A stretch of DNA of 23,277 nt from an uncultured Sutterella sp. (lineage in GTDB: Bacteria > Pseudomonadota > Gammaproteobacteria > Burkholderiales > Burkholderiaceae_F), in the NCBI GenBank assembly GCA_900552545.1, contig USAL01000019.1, positions 1-23,277 on the forward strand, read 5' to 3'. The position numbers were made by a program, and so were the translations under genes. Position 1 is the stretch's first letter; every line of letters begins with the position of its first letter. The notes beneath the pieces were generated by a model. The model was given only the letters and a program-made list of their open reading frames with translations. It was not told the origin of the DNA and made no database searches. This document shows, one piece after another, positions 5,678 through 13,683 of this stretch.

Positions 5678-7792
5678 TTAGCTCTCTTCAGCGAGGAGCG
5701 CCTTCATCGACAGACGCACTCGGCCGCGGTCGTCAAAGCCGATCACCTTCACGCGCACGGTCTGGCCCTCGGAGAGGTAGTCGGAGACCTGGTGCACGCG
5801 CTCGTTGGCGATCTGGCTGATGTGAAGCAGGCCGTCCTTGCCGGGCAGCAGGCTCACGATGGCGCCGAAATCTAGGAGCTTCAGGACCTTGCCTTCGTAG
5901 ATCTGGCCGAGTTCGAGCTCGGCGGTGATCTCTTCGATGCGCTTCTTGGCGATTTCAGCCTGAGCGGTGTCGTTCGAGGCGATGGTCACCACGCCGTCGT
6001 CCTCAACGTTGATCTGGCAGCCCGTTTCCTCGCACAGCGCGCGGATCGTGGCGCCGCCCTTGCCGATGACGTCGCGGATCTTCTCGGGGTTGATCTTGAG
6101 CGAGAGCAGACGCGGAGCCCAGACGGAGAGTTCCTTGGCGCCGTCGCCGGCCATCTCGTGCATCTTCGAGAGGATGTGCATGCGGCCTTCGTGCGCCTGC
6201 GCGAGAGCAGCCTGCATGATCTCGGCGGTGATGCCTTCGATCTTGATGTCCATCTGAAGAGCGGTCACGCCGTTCTCAGTACCGGCAACCTTGAAGTCCA
6301 TGTCGCCCAAGTGATCTTCGTCGCCGAGGATGTCGGTGAGAACCGCAAACTTGTTGCCTTCCTTGATGAGGCCCATGGCAACGCCCGCGACGTAGTCCTT
6401 CAGAGGAACGCCGGCGTCGAGCATCGAGAGACAGCCGCCGCAGACCGAAGCCATCGACGAGGAGCCGTTCGACTCGCAGATTTCGGAGACGACGCGGATC
6501 GCGTAGTTGAACTCTTCCGGGCTCGGGAGCACGGCCTTCAGAGCACGCTTGGCAAGGCGGCCGTGGCCGATTTCGCGGCGCTTCGGGCTGCCCACGCGGC
6601 CGGTTTCGCCCGTGGCGAACGGCGGCATGTTGTAGTGCATGATGAAGCGGTCGCGGCTCTCGCCCATGATGTTGTCGATGATCTGCTCATCCTGCTTCGT
6701 GCCAAGCGTCGTGACGACGAGCGCCTGGGTTTCGCCGCGGGTGAAGAGGGCGGAACCATGTGTGCGGGGCAGAACCGACTGACGGATCTCGATCGGACGG
6801 ACCGTACGGGTGTCGCGGCCGTCGATGCGGGGCTTGCCGGCGAGAATGTTGCCGCGGACGATGTGGGCTTCCATCTCGAAGAGGATGCCGTGCACTTCGT
6901 TCATGTCGGGCACTTCGGTGCCGGCCTTCTCGGCGTCTTCGGTGAGCGTCTTCTCGACGAGCTCATAGACCTCGCGCAGCTTGTCGTTGCGCTGCTGCTT
7001 GGAGCGGATCGCATAGGCCTCTTCGAGACCGGCCTGCGCCACTTCGGTGATGCGGGCAATGAGCGGCTCGTTCTTGGCCGGGGGCTGCCAATCCCAGGCG
7101 GGCTTGCCGGCTTCGGCGGTGAGCTCGTGGATGGCGTTGATGGCGACCTGCATCTCGCGATGGCCGAACATGACGGCCTCGAGCATGGTCTTTTCAGGCA
7201 GACGGTCGGCTTCGGACTCGACCATCAGCACGGCGCGTTCGGTGCCGGCGACGACGAGGTCGAGGCGGCTCGACTTGAGCTGCGTGACGGTGGGGTTCAC
7301 GACGAACTGGTCGTTGATGTAGCCCACGCGGCAGGCGCCGATCGGACCCTTGAAGGGGATGCCGGAAATCGTGAGGGCGGCCGAGGCGCCGATCATCGAG
7401 GGGATGTCGGGATCGACTTCGGGATCAACGGAGAGCACGTGAATGATGACCTGCACTTCGTTGAAGAATCCATCCGGGAAAAGCGGACGGATCGGGCGGT
7501 CAATGAGACGGCTCGTGAGGGTTTCCTTCTCGGACGGACGGCCTTCGCGCTTGAAGAAGCCGCCGGGGAACTTGCCCGCGGCATAGGCCTTCTCGACGTA
7601 GTCGACGGTAAGCGGGAAGAAGTCCTGGCCGGGCTTGGCTTCCTTCTTGGCGACGACGGTCGCGAGAACCACGGTGTCGTCCATCTGGCAGATGACGGCG
7701 CCGGAAGCCTGGCGGGCGATTTCGCCGGTGGTGAGCGTTACGTTGTGATCACCAAAGCGAAAGCTCTTGGAGACTTTGTTGAACATGGACAT
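5678..7792 (-). CDS. pnp: Polyribonucleotide nucleotidyltransferase (PNPase)
   Basis: Length 704 aa. PNPase degrades RNA 3' to 5' by phosphorolysis and is a degradosome partner. Two RNase PH-like domains (about residues 10-230 and 320-550) flank an all-helical domain. The second core carries the FTRGETQALVVTTLG phosphate site and GDEDHLGDMDFKVAGT catalytic Asp/metal site. A KH domain (about 555-615, IGKGGATIRALCEETG) and an S1 domain (about 620-690, GQIYEGKVLKLLDFGAIVSLLPGKDGLLHISQI) complete it. AGAGGA lies 8 bases before ATG 7792; Met3 is an alternative start. It follows rpsO on the same strand, the classic rpsO-pnp operon. Confidence 0.98.
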   Translation of the reverse strand: MSMFNKVSKSFRFGDHNVTLTTGEIARQASGAVICQMDDTVVLATVVAKKEAKPGQDFFPLTVDYVEKAYAAGKFPGGFFKREGRPSEKETLTSRLIDRPIRPLFPDGFFNEVQVIIHVLSVDPEVDPDIPSMIGASAALTISGIPFKGPIGACRVGYINDQFVVNPTVTQLKSSRLDLVVAGTERAVLMVESEADRLPEKTMLEAVMFGHREMQVAINAIHELTAEAGKPAWDWQPPAKNEPLIARITEVAQAGLEEAYAIRSKQQRNDKLREVYELVEKTLTEDAEKAGTEVPDMNEVHGILFEMEAHIVRGNILAGKPRIDGRDTRTVRPIEIRQSVLPRTHGSALFTRGETQALVVTTLGTKQDEQIIDNIMGESRDRFIMHYNMPPFATGETGRVGSPKRREIGHGRLAKRALKAVLPSPEEFNYAIRVVSEICESNGSSSMASVCGGCLSMLDAGVPLKDYVAGVAMGLIKEGNKFAVLTDILGDEDHLGDMDFKVAGTENGVTALQMDIKIEGITAEIMQAALAQAHEGRMHILSKMHEMAGDGAKELSVWAPRLLSLKINPEKIRDVIGKGGATIRALCEETGCQINVEDDGVVTIASNDTAQAEIAKKRIEEITAELELGQIYEGKVLKLLDFGAIVSLLPGKDGLLHISQIANERVHQVSDYLSEGQTVRVKVIGFDDRGRVRLSMKALLAEES

Positions 7793-8110
7793 GGGTGAAT
7801 TCCTCTTTGATGTTGTTCACTTCTTCACCCGATCCCCTCGCCCTGCTGTCGTCTCCATTTGCGCCCCGCTTCAATCGCGGGTAGGAAACCGACGGCACGC
7901 TGCGGCAGAAAGACTCTTCGAAAAAGAACCTCTTTGTCGCAACGCGCGCTGACCATCATCAAGCAGAACGTGTCGACCGGGAGAATATTTGAACGGGGAA
8001 AAGTTGGAAAAAACCGATTGGAACGCCTCGATTTTCTGTGCGAACACCGAGGCCGCTACAAACTGACGGCCTGCTTGCCGCGTGGGCAAACAGGCCGGCA
8101 GATGAGCAAA
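7793..8110 (-). promoter_or_regulatory. rpsO-pnp intercistronic region with a strong hairpin
   Basis: This 318-bp stretch has no gene. At 8067-8097 CGGCCTGCTTGCC and GGCAAACAGGCCG form a long stem 14 bp beyond the rpsO stop. The tail after it on the minus strand has only scattered T (TCAGTTTGT), so it is a weak or leaky terminator. In Escherichia coli the same interval holds an attenuating terminator, the pnp promoter and the RNase III hairpin used for PNPase autoregulation. The same role is inferred here from position only. Confidence 0.5.
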
Positions 8111-8377
8111 TTACTTGCGCAGACCGAGCGTGTCGATCAGGGTGCGGTACGCTGCAACGTCCTTGCCCTTGAGGTAGTCAAGGAGCTTGCGGCGACGGCT
8201 GACCATCTTGAGAAGGCCGCGGCGGGAGTGGTGATCCTTGGTGTGCTCCTTGAAGTGGTCCGTGAGCGAGTTGATGCGGGCCGTGAGCAGGGCAACCTGC
8301 ACTTCGGGGGAGCCGGTATCACCGGGCTTGCGGGCAAACTTGGCGACAACCTCGGCCTTGTTGAACTGTTCAGACAT
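8111..8377 (-). CDS. rpsO: 30S ribosomal protein S15
   Basis: Length 88 aa, the family norm. S15 binds 16S rRNA early in 30S platform assembly. The conserved helices are present: DTGSPEVQVALLTARINSLTDHFKEH, then HSRRGLLKMVSRRRKLLDYLK. ATG 8377 gives the standard MSEQF start with AGGTGA 6 bases upstream. A GTG at 8386 would extend it by three residues, but it overlaps that ribosome binding site and is not credible. The gene is followed by pnp and divergent from the TDT transporter. Confidence 0.97.
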   Translation of the reverse strand: MSEQFNKAEVVAKFARKPGDTGSPEVQVALLTARINSLTDHFKEHTKDHHSRRGLLKMVSRRRKLLDYLKGKDVAAYRTLIDTLGLRK

Positions 8378-8454
8378 GTGTTTCACCTAATGTAATTGGC
8401 GGTTTATACGTGCGGTGCCGGTGTCGAGGCCTGCACCGTGAAAGAAAACGCTGT

Positions 8455-8482
8455 ATTTTACTCAATAGACCTGAAAAAGCAA
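8455..8482 (-). promoter_or_regulatory. Candidate rpsO promoter with A-rich upstream tract
   Basis: On the minus strand TAAAAT (8460-8455) matches the -10 at five of six positions. A -35-like TTGCTT (8482-8477) lies 16 bp upstream. About 80 bp further upstream the minus strand carries a run of A-rich sequence (8561-8581) that might act as a distal activating tract. The leader before the rpsO start would be about 70 nt, room for S15 autoregulatory structure. Confidence 0.45.
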
Positions 8483-8515
8483 ACCAAAATTTCCCGTGCA
8501 ATCAAGCACCTAGAA

Positions 8516-8581
8516 GGATCCCGAGCGCGGCTGCGGGCGCCTGCAAAGCGCCTCCGATCCTCTCTTTTTCTTTGTTTTTAT
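8516..8581 (+). terminator. Orphan terminator-like hairpin in the rpsO/TDT divergent region
   Basis: GGATC (8516-8520) pairs with GATCC (8556-8560), enclosing GGCGC/GCGCC (8536-8552). A T-rich tract follows on the plus strand (8561-8581). No plus-strand gene precedes it, so it may end an unannotated small RNA starting near the rpsO leader, or the T tract may simply be the A-rich upstream element of the rpsO promoter read on the other strand. Confidence 0.3.
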
Positions 8582-8640
8582 TTGTGATTCAGGCCTGATT
8601 CGACTATTGTTCGACTCCTTTGCATTGTCGGCGGCGCGCG

Positions 8641-8684
8641 TCAAGCGTCTCTCAAGCGACTGTTAAGCGACCGTCATACGTCGC
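8641..8684 (+). repeat. Four tandem 11-bp direct repeats upstream of the TDT transporter
   Basis: The units are TCAAGCGTCTC, TCAAGCGACTG, TTAAGCGACCG and TCATACGTCGC, contiguous and each 11 bp. Repeats at one helical turn are typical binding sites of OmpR/PhoB-type response regulators. The array ends 62 bp before the TDT start, a place suited to activation. Similar units occur upstream of the octaheme nitrite reductase. Confidence 0.6.
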
Positions 8685-8746
8685 ATCGGCCGCCGCAAGG
8701 CTTCCTTCGTTACACACTTCGCTCTCACTTTGCACGTGGTTTGATC

Positions 8747-9721
8747 ATGCTAAAGAGCATCCCTCAGCAATTTCGCAATCTGCCCACGCCCATGGCGGGA
8801 CTTGCGCTCGGCGTTGCAAGCCTCGGCGTGTGCCTTGAGCTCGCCCTTCCCCTTCACGGCGCCGCGCAGATGATCTGCGCGCTCATCGCGGCCGTTCTTC
8901 TCGGGCTGCTCTCGATGCGCTACATCTTTCACTTCGATACGCTCGCAGCCGACCTGCGCCACCCGGTGCTCGGAAGCATTGCGCCCACGTTTGCGATGTG
9001 CCTGATGGTGCTCTCAAAGACCCTCGGCATGGTTTCGACGACGGCGGGCACCGCGCTCTGGCTTTTTGCCGTGCTCCTGCACGTCGTCTTTCTCGTCGTC
9101 TTTGCCTACAACCGCTTCAAGACCCCGGGCCTCGACCTGATGGTGCCGAGCTGGTTCGTGCCGCCCGTGGGCCTCATCGTGGCCGACGTCACCTTCCCCG
9201 GCACCGAAGGGCTCTATCCGGTGGCGATCATCATTCTTGCCGTGGGCATGGCGGCCTACGCAGTGATGCTCCCCGTGATGCTCTACCGCATCTTTTTTTA
9301 CTCAGCCATCCCCGCGGGCGCCCAGCCCACGATTGCCATCATGGCCGCACCCGCAAGCCTCTCGCTTGCGGGGTACCTCACTGTCGTTAAGGCCCCCAAC
9401 CTCCTTGTGGGCGGCATTCTTCTCGGCATCGCGCTCTTGATGACGCTTGCGATCTACTTTGCCTTCTGGCGCCTGCTACGCCTGCAGTTTTCGCCTGGCT
9501 ATGCGGCCTTTACCTTCCCGATGGCGATCGGCGCCACGGCGCTCTACAAGGCCTCGGCCGTGCTTGAAGCGATTCCCGCCGCCGCAGGCGACGCCGCGGC
9601 GCTGCGCCTCATGGCGCACGTCGAGCTCGTGATCGCCACGATCGTGATCGTCTACGTGCTCACGCTCTACATCAAGAACTTCAAGAGCTTCCTGCCGGTC
9701 AAACCCAAGGAAGGCGCGTAA
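8747..9721 (+). CDS. TDT/SLAC1-family transporter (TehA/Ssu1/Mae1 relatives)
   Basis: Length 324 aa with about ten hydrophobic helices. The start (LPTPMAGLALGVASLGVCLEL), the internal MVPSWFVPPVGLIVADV and the C-terminal FPMAIGATALYKA match the tellurite-resistance/dicarboxylate transporter (SLAC1, PF03595) family. Members are anion channels or exporters for sulfite (Ssu1), malate (Mae1) or nitrate/chloride (SLAC1); the substrate cannot be read from sequence. ATG 8747 is chosen over TTG 8741; neither has a good ribosome binding site. The gene interrupts the usual leuA-rpsO neighbourhood and is transcribed opposite to both. It has its own terminator, and an 11-bp repeat array lies upstream. 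Confidence 0.85.
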   Translation: MLKSIPQQFRNLPTPMAGLALGVASLGVCLELALPLHGAAQMICALIAAVLLGLLSMRYIFHFDTLAADLRHPVLGSIAPTFAMCLMVLSKTLGMVSTTAGTALWLFAVLLHVVFLVVFAYNRFKTPGLDLMVPSWFVPPVGLIVADVTFPGTEGLYPVAIIILAVGMAAYAVMLPVMLYRIFFYSAIPAGAQPTIAIMAAPASLSLAGYLTVVKAPNLLVGGILLGIALLMTLAIYFAFWRLLRLQFSPGYAAFTFPMAIGATALYKASAVLEAIPAAAGDAAALRLMAHVELVIATIVIVYVLTLYIKNFKSFLPVKPKEGA

Positions 9722-9742
9722 ACCCAAGCAGCTAAAGACAAC

Positions 9743-9806
9743 AAAAGAGCCGCTGCAGCATGCCTGCCCAACGTTTTCAGGGCAGATGCCGCAGCGGCTC
9801 TTTTTT
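9743..9806 (+). terminator. Strong terminator between the TDT gene and leuA
   Basis: AAAAGAGCCGCTGC (9743-9756) pairs with GCAGCGGCTCTTTT (9791-9804), with a further TGCCTGCCC/GGGCAG inner stem and T6 at the end. A runs on the 5' side let it also work on the minus strand, so it serves both convergent genes. Confidence 0.9.
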
Positions 9807-9812
9807 ATTTCA

Positions 9813-9837
9813 GAGGCGCCTTGAATGAAGGCGCCTC
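9813..9837 (-). terminator. Hairpin just after leuA
   Basis: GAGGCGCCTT (9813-9822) and AAGGCGCCTC (9828-9837) form a perfect 10-bp stem with a 5-nt loop, 12 bp beyond the leuA stop. It is not followed by a clear T run on the minus strand, so it may protect the 3' end, with termination at the stronger hairpin beyond. Confidence 0.55.
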
Positions 9838-9849
9838 AAGGCTCGTCGA

Positions 9850-11388
9850 CTAGACCGAGTGCTGCGGGTTGCAGAAGGCTTCGCTCGCGAGCTTGCTCAA
9901 CGCATTGAGGTAGGCCTTGGCCGAAGCGGCGATGATGTCGGCGTCGGCTCCGGTGCCGTTGACCACGCGGCCGCCCTTGGAGAGGCGCACCGTCACGTCG
10001 CCCAGACTTTCCGTGCCGCCCGTGATGGCGTTGACGCTGTAAAGGAGCATCTCGGCGCCGGACTTCACCTCGGCTTCGATCGCGCGCAGCGACGCATCGA
10101 CCGGGCCGTTGCCGTCGGCGCTCGAGCGCTTCTCGACGCCGTCCTCGGTCCAGACCACGGTTGCCGTGGGTCGTTCGCCCGTTTCGGAAGACTGCACGAG
10201 GCTTACGAACTCATAGCGGTCGCGCTTGCGGCGGGTCTCGTTGTCGCGGAAGAGCGCCTGGATGTCTTCGTCGAAGATCTGGCTCTTCTTGACGGCAAGA
10301 TCCTTAAAGCGCAGGAACGCGTCGTTCAATTCCGCCTCGGAAGCAAGCGGGATGCCGAGCTCCTTGACGCGCTGGCGGAAGGCGTTGCGGCCCGAGAGCT
10401 TGCCGAGAACAATCTTGTTGGTCGACCAGCCCACGTCCTCGGCGCGCATGATCTCGTACGTCTCGCGGCTCTTGAGAACGCCGTCCTGATGAATGCCCGA
10501 GGCGTGCGCAAAGGCGTTGGCGCCCACGACCGCCTTGTTGGGCTGAATCGGGAAACCCGTAATCGAGCTCACGAGCTTGGAGGCGGGCACGATCTGCTCG
10601 CAGTGAATGCCCGTTTCAAGATCAAAGTAGTCGCGCCGCGTGCGCACGGCCATCACGACTTCTTCAAGCGCGCAGTTGCCCGCGCGTTCACCGAGGCCGT
10701 TGATCGTGCACTCGATCTGACGCGCGCCGCCGATCTTGACGCCCGCAAGCGAATTGGCCGTAGCCATGCCGAGGTCGTTGTGGCAGTGCACCGACCAGAT
10801 CGCCTTGTCGGAGTTGGGCACCATCTCGCGCAGCTTGCGCAGGAAGTCGCCGTAGAGCTCGGGGATCGCGTAGCCCACCGTATCGGGAATGTTGATCGTG
10901 GTGGCGCCCGCGGCAATCGTCGCCTCGCAGACACGGGCGAGGAAGTCGAGCTCAGAGCGGTAGCCGTCTTCGGCCGAGAATTCCACATCGTCGGTGTACT
11001 GGCAGGCGGCCTTCACGGCCGCCACAGCGCGCTCGAGCACCTCGTCGGGCGTCATGCGCAGCTTCTTTTCCATGTGCAGGGGCGAAGTGGCGATGAAGGT
11101 ATGAATGCGGCGGCGTTCGGCGGGCTTGATCGCCTCGCCCGCACGCTCGATGTCGCGCAGGTTCGCGCGCGCAAGCGAGCAAACCGTGCTCTCGCGCACG
11201 TGCTGCGCAATTTGATGGATCGCGTTGAAATCGCCCTGAGAACTTGCCGCAAAACCTGCTTCCATGACGTCAACGCCCAGGCGCTCGAGCTGTAGTGCGA
11301 TGCGAAGCTTCTCTTCCTGAGTCATCGAGGCACCCGGACTCTGCTCGCCGTCGCGCAGCGTCGTATCAAAAATCACCAGACGTTCCAT
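9850..11388 (-). CDS. leuA: 2-isopropylmalate synthase
   Basis: Length 512 aa, the long LeuA form. LeuA condenses acetyl-CoA with 2-oxoisovalerate, the first committed step of leucine synthesis. The catalytic TIM barrel has FDTTLRDGEQSPGASM near the N-terminus, the metal/substrate motif HCHNDLGMATANS (about 205-217), NGLGERAGNCALEEVVMA and HASGIHQDGVLK. A linker leads to the C-terminal leucine-binding regulatory domain (VNAITGGTESLGDVTVRL, ending near residue 505). ATG 11388 is preferred over GTG 11397; GGAG lies 11 bases before it and only 2 to 3 before the GTG. The upstream gene on this strand is a DMT transporter 264 bp away. Confidence 0.97.
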   Translation of the reverse strand: MERLVIFDTTLRDGEQSPGASMTQEEKLRIALQLERLGVDVMEAGFAASSQGDFNAIHQIAQHVRESTVCSLARANLRDIERAGEAIKPAERRRIHTFIATSPLHMEKKLRMTPDEVLERAVAAVKAACQYTDDVEFSAEDGYRSELDFLARVCEATIAAGATTINIPDTVGYAIPELYGDFLRKLREMVPNSDKAIWSVHCHNDLGMATANSLAGVKIGGARQIECTINGLGERAGNCALEEVVMAVRTRRDYFDLETGIHCEQIVPASKLVSSITGFPIQPNKAVVGANAFAHASGIHQDGVLKSRETYEIMRAEDVGWSTNKIVLGKLSGRNAFRQRVKELGIPLASEAELNDAFLRFKDLAVKKSQIFDEDIQALFRDNETRRKRDRYEFVSLVQSSETGERPTATVVWTEDGVEKRSSADGNGPVDASLRAIEAEVKSGAEMLLYSVNAITGGTESLGDVTVRLSKGGRVVNGTGADADIIAASAKAYLNALSKLASEAFCNPQHSV

Positions 11389-11502
11389 AATCGTCACTAC
11401 TCCAAAGAATTGATTGCTTCGGACACGCGCATCGGGCTTGGGCCTTTCGCCCTTTCTTTTCGCCCTTTAAACCCGGTTTTGGGCTTCACGCACGTCCGGT
11501 TT

Positions 11503-11562
11503 CTAAAGGTACCCGAGCCCGATCCCTGAAGTCAAGTCGCACGCATTGGAATTAATGCTCAC
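11503..11562 (-). CDS. Possible 19-aa small ORF in the leuA leader
   Basis: GTG 11562 is preceded at 8 bases by a perfect AGGAGG (11576-11571), the best ribosome binding site near leuA. The frame reads MSINSNACDLTSGIGLGYL and stops at TAG. Three of 19 codons are Leu, fewer than in classical leucine leader peptides. The 114 bases between its stop and leuA can fold into GC hairpins (an AACCGG/CCGGGTT pairing and GGGC/GCCC). It might be a leader peptide coupling translation to leuA expression, or a chance ORF. Confidence 0.3.
   Translation of the reverse strand: MSINSNACDLTSGIGLGYL
11506..11535 (-). promoter_or_regulatory. Candidate leuA promoter
   Basis: On the minus strand TTGACT (11535-11530) matches the -35 at five of six positions, and TACCTT (11511-11506) lies 18 bp downstream as a weak -10. 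Transcription would start near 11499, about 110 nt before leuA. It lies within the small ORF described separately, so both cannot be fully used in the same transcript. Confidence 0.4.
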
Positions 11563-11584
11563 AATAGGGACCTCCTAATGCATT

Positions 11585-11602
11585 GAAGCCTTTGAAGGCT
11601 TC
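11585..11602 (-). terminator. Hairpin after the DMT transporter gene
   Basis: GAAGCCTT-TG-AAGGCTTC is a perfect inverted repeat (11585-11602), with a third AAAGGCTTC copy at 11612-11620. It lies about 50 bp beyond the DMT stop. No T run follows, so it is at best a weak terminator or a 3'-end stabiliser. Confidence 0.35.
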
Positions 11603-11652
11603 CATTCCCTCAAAGGCTTCAAACGGTCAAAACGCTTCTCACGCGCCTCTTC

Positions 11653-12597
11653 TTACACGCCCTTTCTCACGCGTCGGAAGGCCCGCAGCGACAACAGCAC
11701 GCCCGCGAGGAGAAGCACGAGTCCCGCCACCATCGTGGGCGCGGGCCACGCCATGCGCAGGGCGTGCGCGTAGATCACCGCAAAAATCGTCTCAAAGACG
11801 ATGAGCTGCCCGCCCAGCGCGGTCGGAAGCCTCTGGCTCATGGCGTTCCAGAGCACGATGCCAAGCCACGAGCAGATGATGCCCGAGGCGGCCACCACGA
11901 AGACGAACCACCAGGGATCGTCGCCCAAAAGGGGCGTTCCGGGCTCGTCGCACGCCCAAACGGCAAGATAGAAGATGACGGCAAAGGGAAGCGTCGTCAG
12001 CCCCTGCGCGGTCGACCAGGTCCGGGGAGATCGCGCGGGATGCGCAAGAAGCCACTCGGCGTTTCGAATCGGGTACCAGGTCCAGGTGAGAAGCGCGAGC
12101 ACGCCCATGAAGACCCCGAACCAGAAGCGCGCGCTCCCTTCGCGGGAGCTTTGAACCACGAGCTCGAATTCGGTGATGTTGGCAATCACCATCCCGGCCA
12201 GAATGAGAATGAGGCCGGGGGCAAGCTTCGCAAAGGGCAGCGCCTCGCCCGAGCCGCGCCGCCGCCAGTTCGAAACCAGGGCCACGAGCACCGGCACGAG
12301 CGCCATGCACATGCCGGCAAAGGGGGCGCCTGCGTACTGAATGCAGTAGGTAAGGCACCAGAAGTAGGCGATGTTGCCGATCACGCCCAGCTTGGCGACG
12401 TAGATCCAGTCCTTGAAGGTGTAGTGCGCAAGCTCCCGGCGCTCAAGCCACACCAGGGGCCCCGCAAGGAGCCCGAAGCTCACGAAGCGCCCCGCGGCGA
12501 TGTAGGCCGGGTCGTACGTGGGCAGCACCAGGGGAGCGAGATACACGGGTCCCCAGATCATGCAGGCGGCGATGCCGTAGAAGACGCCGACAACCAT
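11653..12597 (-). CDS. EamA/DMT-superfamily transporter
   Basis: Length 314 aa with about ten hydrophobic helices and two EamA-like halves. The N-terminus (MVVGVFYGIAACMIWGPVYLAPLVL) and the C-terminal half (WFVFVVAASGIICSWLGIVLWNAMSQRLPTALGGQLIVFETIFAVIYA) follow the drug/metabolite transporter pattern, with the late glutamate-containing helix conserved. Such proteins export amino acids, metabolites or drugs; the substrate is unknown. The frame is open to 12966, but ATG 12597 has GAGG 6 bases upstream and begins right at the first helix. It is divergent from the methyltransferase and lies upstream of leuA on the same strand. Confidence 0.85.
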   Translation of the reverse strand: MVVGVFYGIAACMIWGPVYLAPLVLPTYDPAYIAAGRFVSFGLLAGPLVWLERRELAHYTFKDWIYVAKLGVIGNIAYFWCLTYCIQYAGAPFAGMCMALVPVLVALVSNWRRRGSGEALPFAKLAPGLILILAGMVIANITEFELVVQSSREGSARFWFGVFMGVLALLTWTWYPIRNAEWLLAHPARSPRTWSTAQGLTTLPFAVIFYLAVWACDEPGTPLLGDDPWWFVFVVAASGIICSWLGIVLWNAMSQRLPTALGGQLIVFETIFAVIYAHALRMAWPAPTMVAGLVLLLAGVLLSLRAFRRVRKGV

Positions 12598-12871
12598 GGT
12601 TTGCCTCAAAAAAATTGCGTTTGTTGATTTCCTGTCTCTCGCCCCGAAGGCCTCAAAAGGCGCCTTTGAACTTGAGAGCAGCCGATATTGTGCCCGGCTT
12701 TTTGCCGCAGGCAAGTTGAGGAGATGCTCCCTCAGGAGAACAGTGCAATCTAGCGCTTGATCGAGCGCGATGTACAATTGAACGGTGTGCCCGGCCGGGC
12801 AGTTGAAATCGCAAAACGGCCGCCTGCCTGCCGGCATTTTCCGTGTCTTCTTCTTTCTTTCGCTGATTTTT

Positions 12872-13591
12872 ATGACTACTGCTCCTTTGACCGAATGGTT
12901 TCGCCACGTTCCTGAAGACAAGTGGCTGCGCGACCCCTCGCAGAGCCGCGCCGACGCCGACAGCATCTGGCAGACGCTGCAGCTTCAGCCCGGCGTGCGC
13001 ATCTTCGAATGCCCCTGCGGCAAGGGCGATCTGAGCTTTCCGCTTGCGCGGCTCGGCGCCAAGGTCAAGGGCATGGACTTCAACTCGCACTTCGTCACCG
13101 CTGCGCGCAACAAGTTCTACCGCGCAGGCCTTGACGGGGAATTCCGTACCGACGACAGCCGCCGCGGCGTCCTGCCCACGGACATGGACCTCGTGATCAA
13201 CTGGTCGAGCCAGTTCGGCTACTTCTCCGACGAAGGCAACGCCGATCTTCTAAAGCGCTTTGCGGGCTGCCTTGCCCCGGGCGGACGCCTTCTCATTGAA
13301 GTCGCCAACCCCGATCGCGTGATCGCTGGCGAAGCCACCCGCATCATCGCCTCGGGCGAGATGGTGGCCGAAAACTTCGACCCCGAAACGCACCGCGCGG
13401 GCGTGCTCTTTCCGGCAACCGAATACCGCGGCCCGGTCGCAGCGAGCGTACGCATCTACACGACGGCCGAATTCGAAGACATGCTCAAGAAGGCCGGTCT
13501 CGTGAACGTTCGCTTCTTCGGCCCGGGCTTTACGCCCTTCACGCGCCAGAGCCAGCGCCTCATCGTTCTGGCTGAAAAGCCTGCGGCTTAA
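12872..13591 (+). CDS. Class I SAM-dependent methyltransferase
   Basis: Length 239 aa. The Rossmann-like SAM-binding motif I is present in slightly altered form as IFECPCGKGDLSFPLARLG (residues about 43-61), where most relatives have D-x-G-C-G-x-G. The acidic ribose-binding residue follows in VKGMDFN, then motif IV (MDLVINWSSQFGYF) and LAPGGRLLIEV. The domain matches the Methyltransf_25/11 type. The target is not evident. ATG 12872 is chosen because residues before it are not family-like, but no ribosome binding site precedes it. A -10-like TACAAT occurs at 12772-12777. It is divergent from the DMT gene. Confidence 0.8.
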   Translation: MTTAPLTEWFRHVPEDKWLRDPSQSRADADSIWQTLQLQPGVRIFECPCGKGDLSFPLARLGAKVKGMDFNSHFVTAARNKFYRAGLDGEFRTDDSRRGVLPTDMDLVINWSSQFGYFSDEGNADLLKRFAGCLAPGGRLLIEVANPDRVIAGEATRIIASGEMVAENFDPETHRAGVLFPATEYRGPVAASVRIYTTAEFEDMLKKAGLVNVRFFGPGFTPFTRQSQRLIVLAEKPAA

Positions 13592-13603
13592 TTCCTGCGC
13601 ATA

Positions 13604-13683
13604 GGGGCCGACGGCCCCAAGCCTGGTGCTTGATCAAAAGCGCCGTCACCTGAGCTTCAAACGACTCGGGCGGCGGCGCTTTT
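13604..13683 (+). terminator. Hairpin pair terminating the methyltransferase gene
   Basis: A short GGGGCC-GAC-GGCCCC hairpin (13604-13618) is followed by a longer one in which AAAAGCGCCG (13636-13645) pairs with CGGCGCTTTT (13674-13683). The second has the stem and T tail of a rho-independent terminator. Confidence 0.75.

Noticed and set aside
6158..7798. Plus-strand ORF of 546 aa opposite pnp
   Set aside because: It is the antisense frame of a highly conserved PNPase; the His/Gly/Asp/Val-rich translation has no domain.
9859..11295. Plus-strand ORF of 478 aa opposite leuA
   Set aside because: Antisense shadow of leuA in a GC-rich gene; composition reflects codon bias of the real strand.
12653..13090. 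Minus-strand ORF of 145 aa between the DMT gene and methyltransferase
   Set aside because: It covers the divergent promoter region and the antisense of the methyltransferase start, and resembles no protein family.
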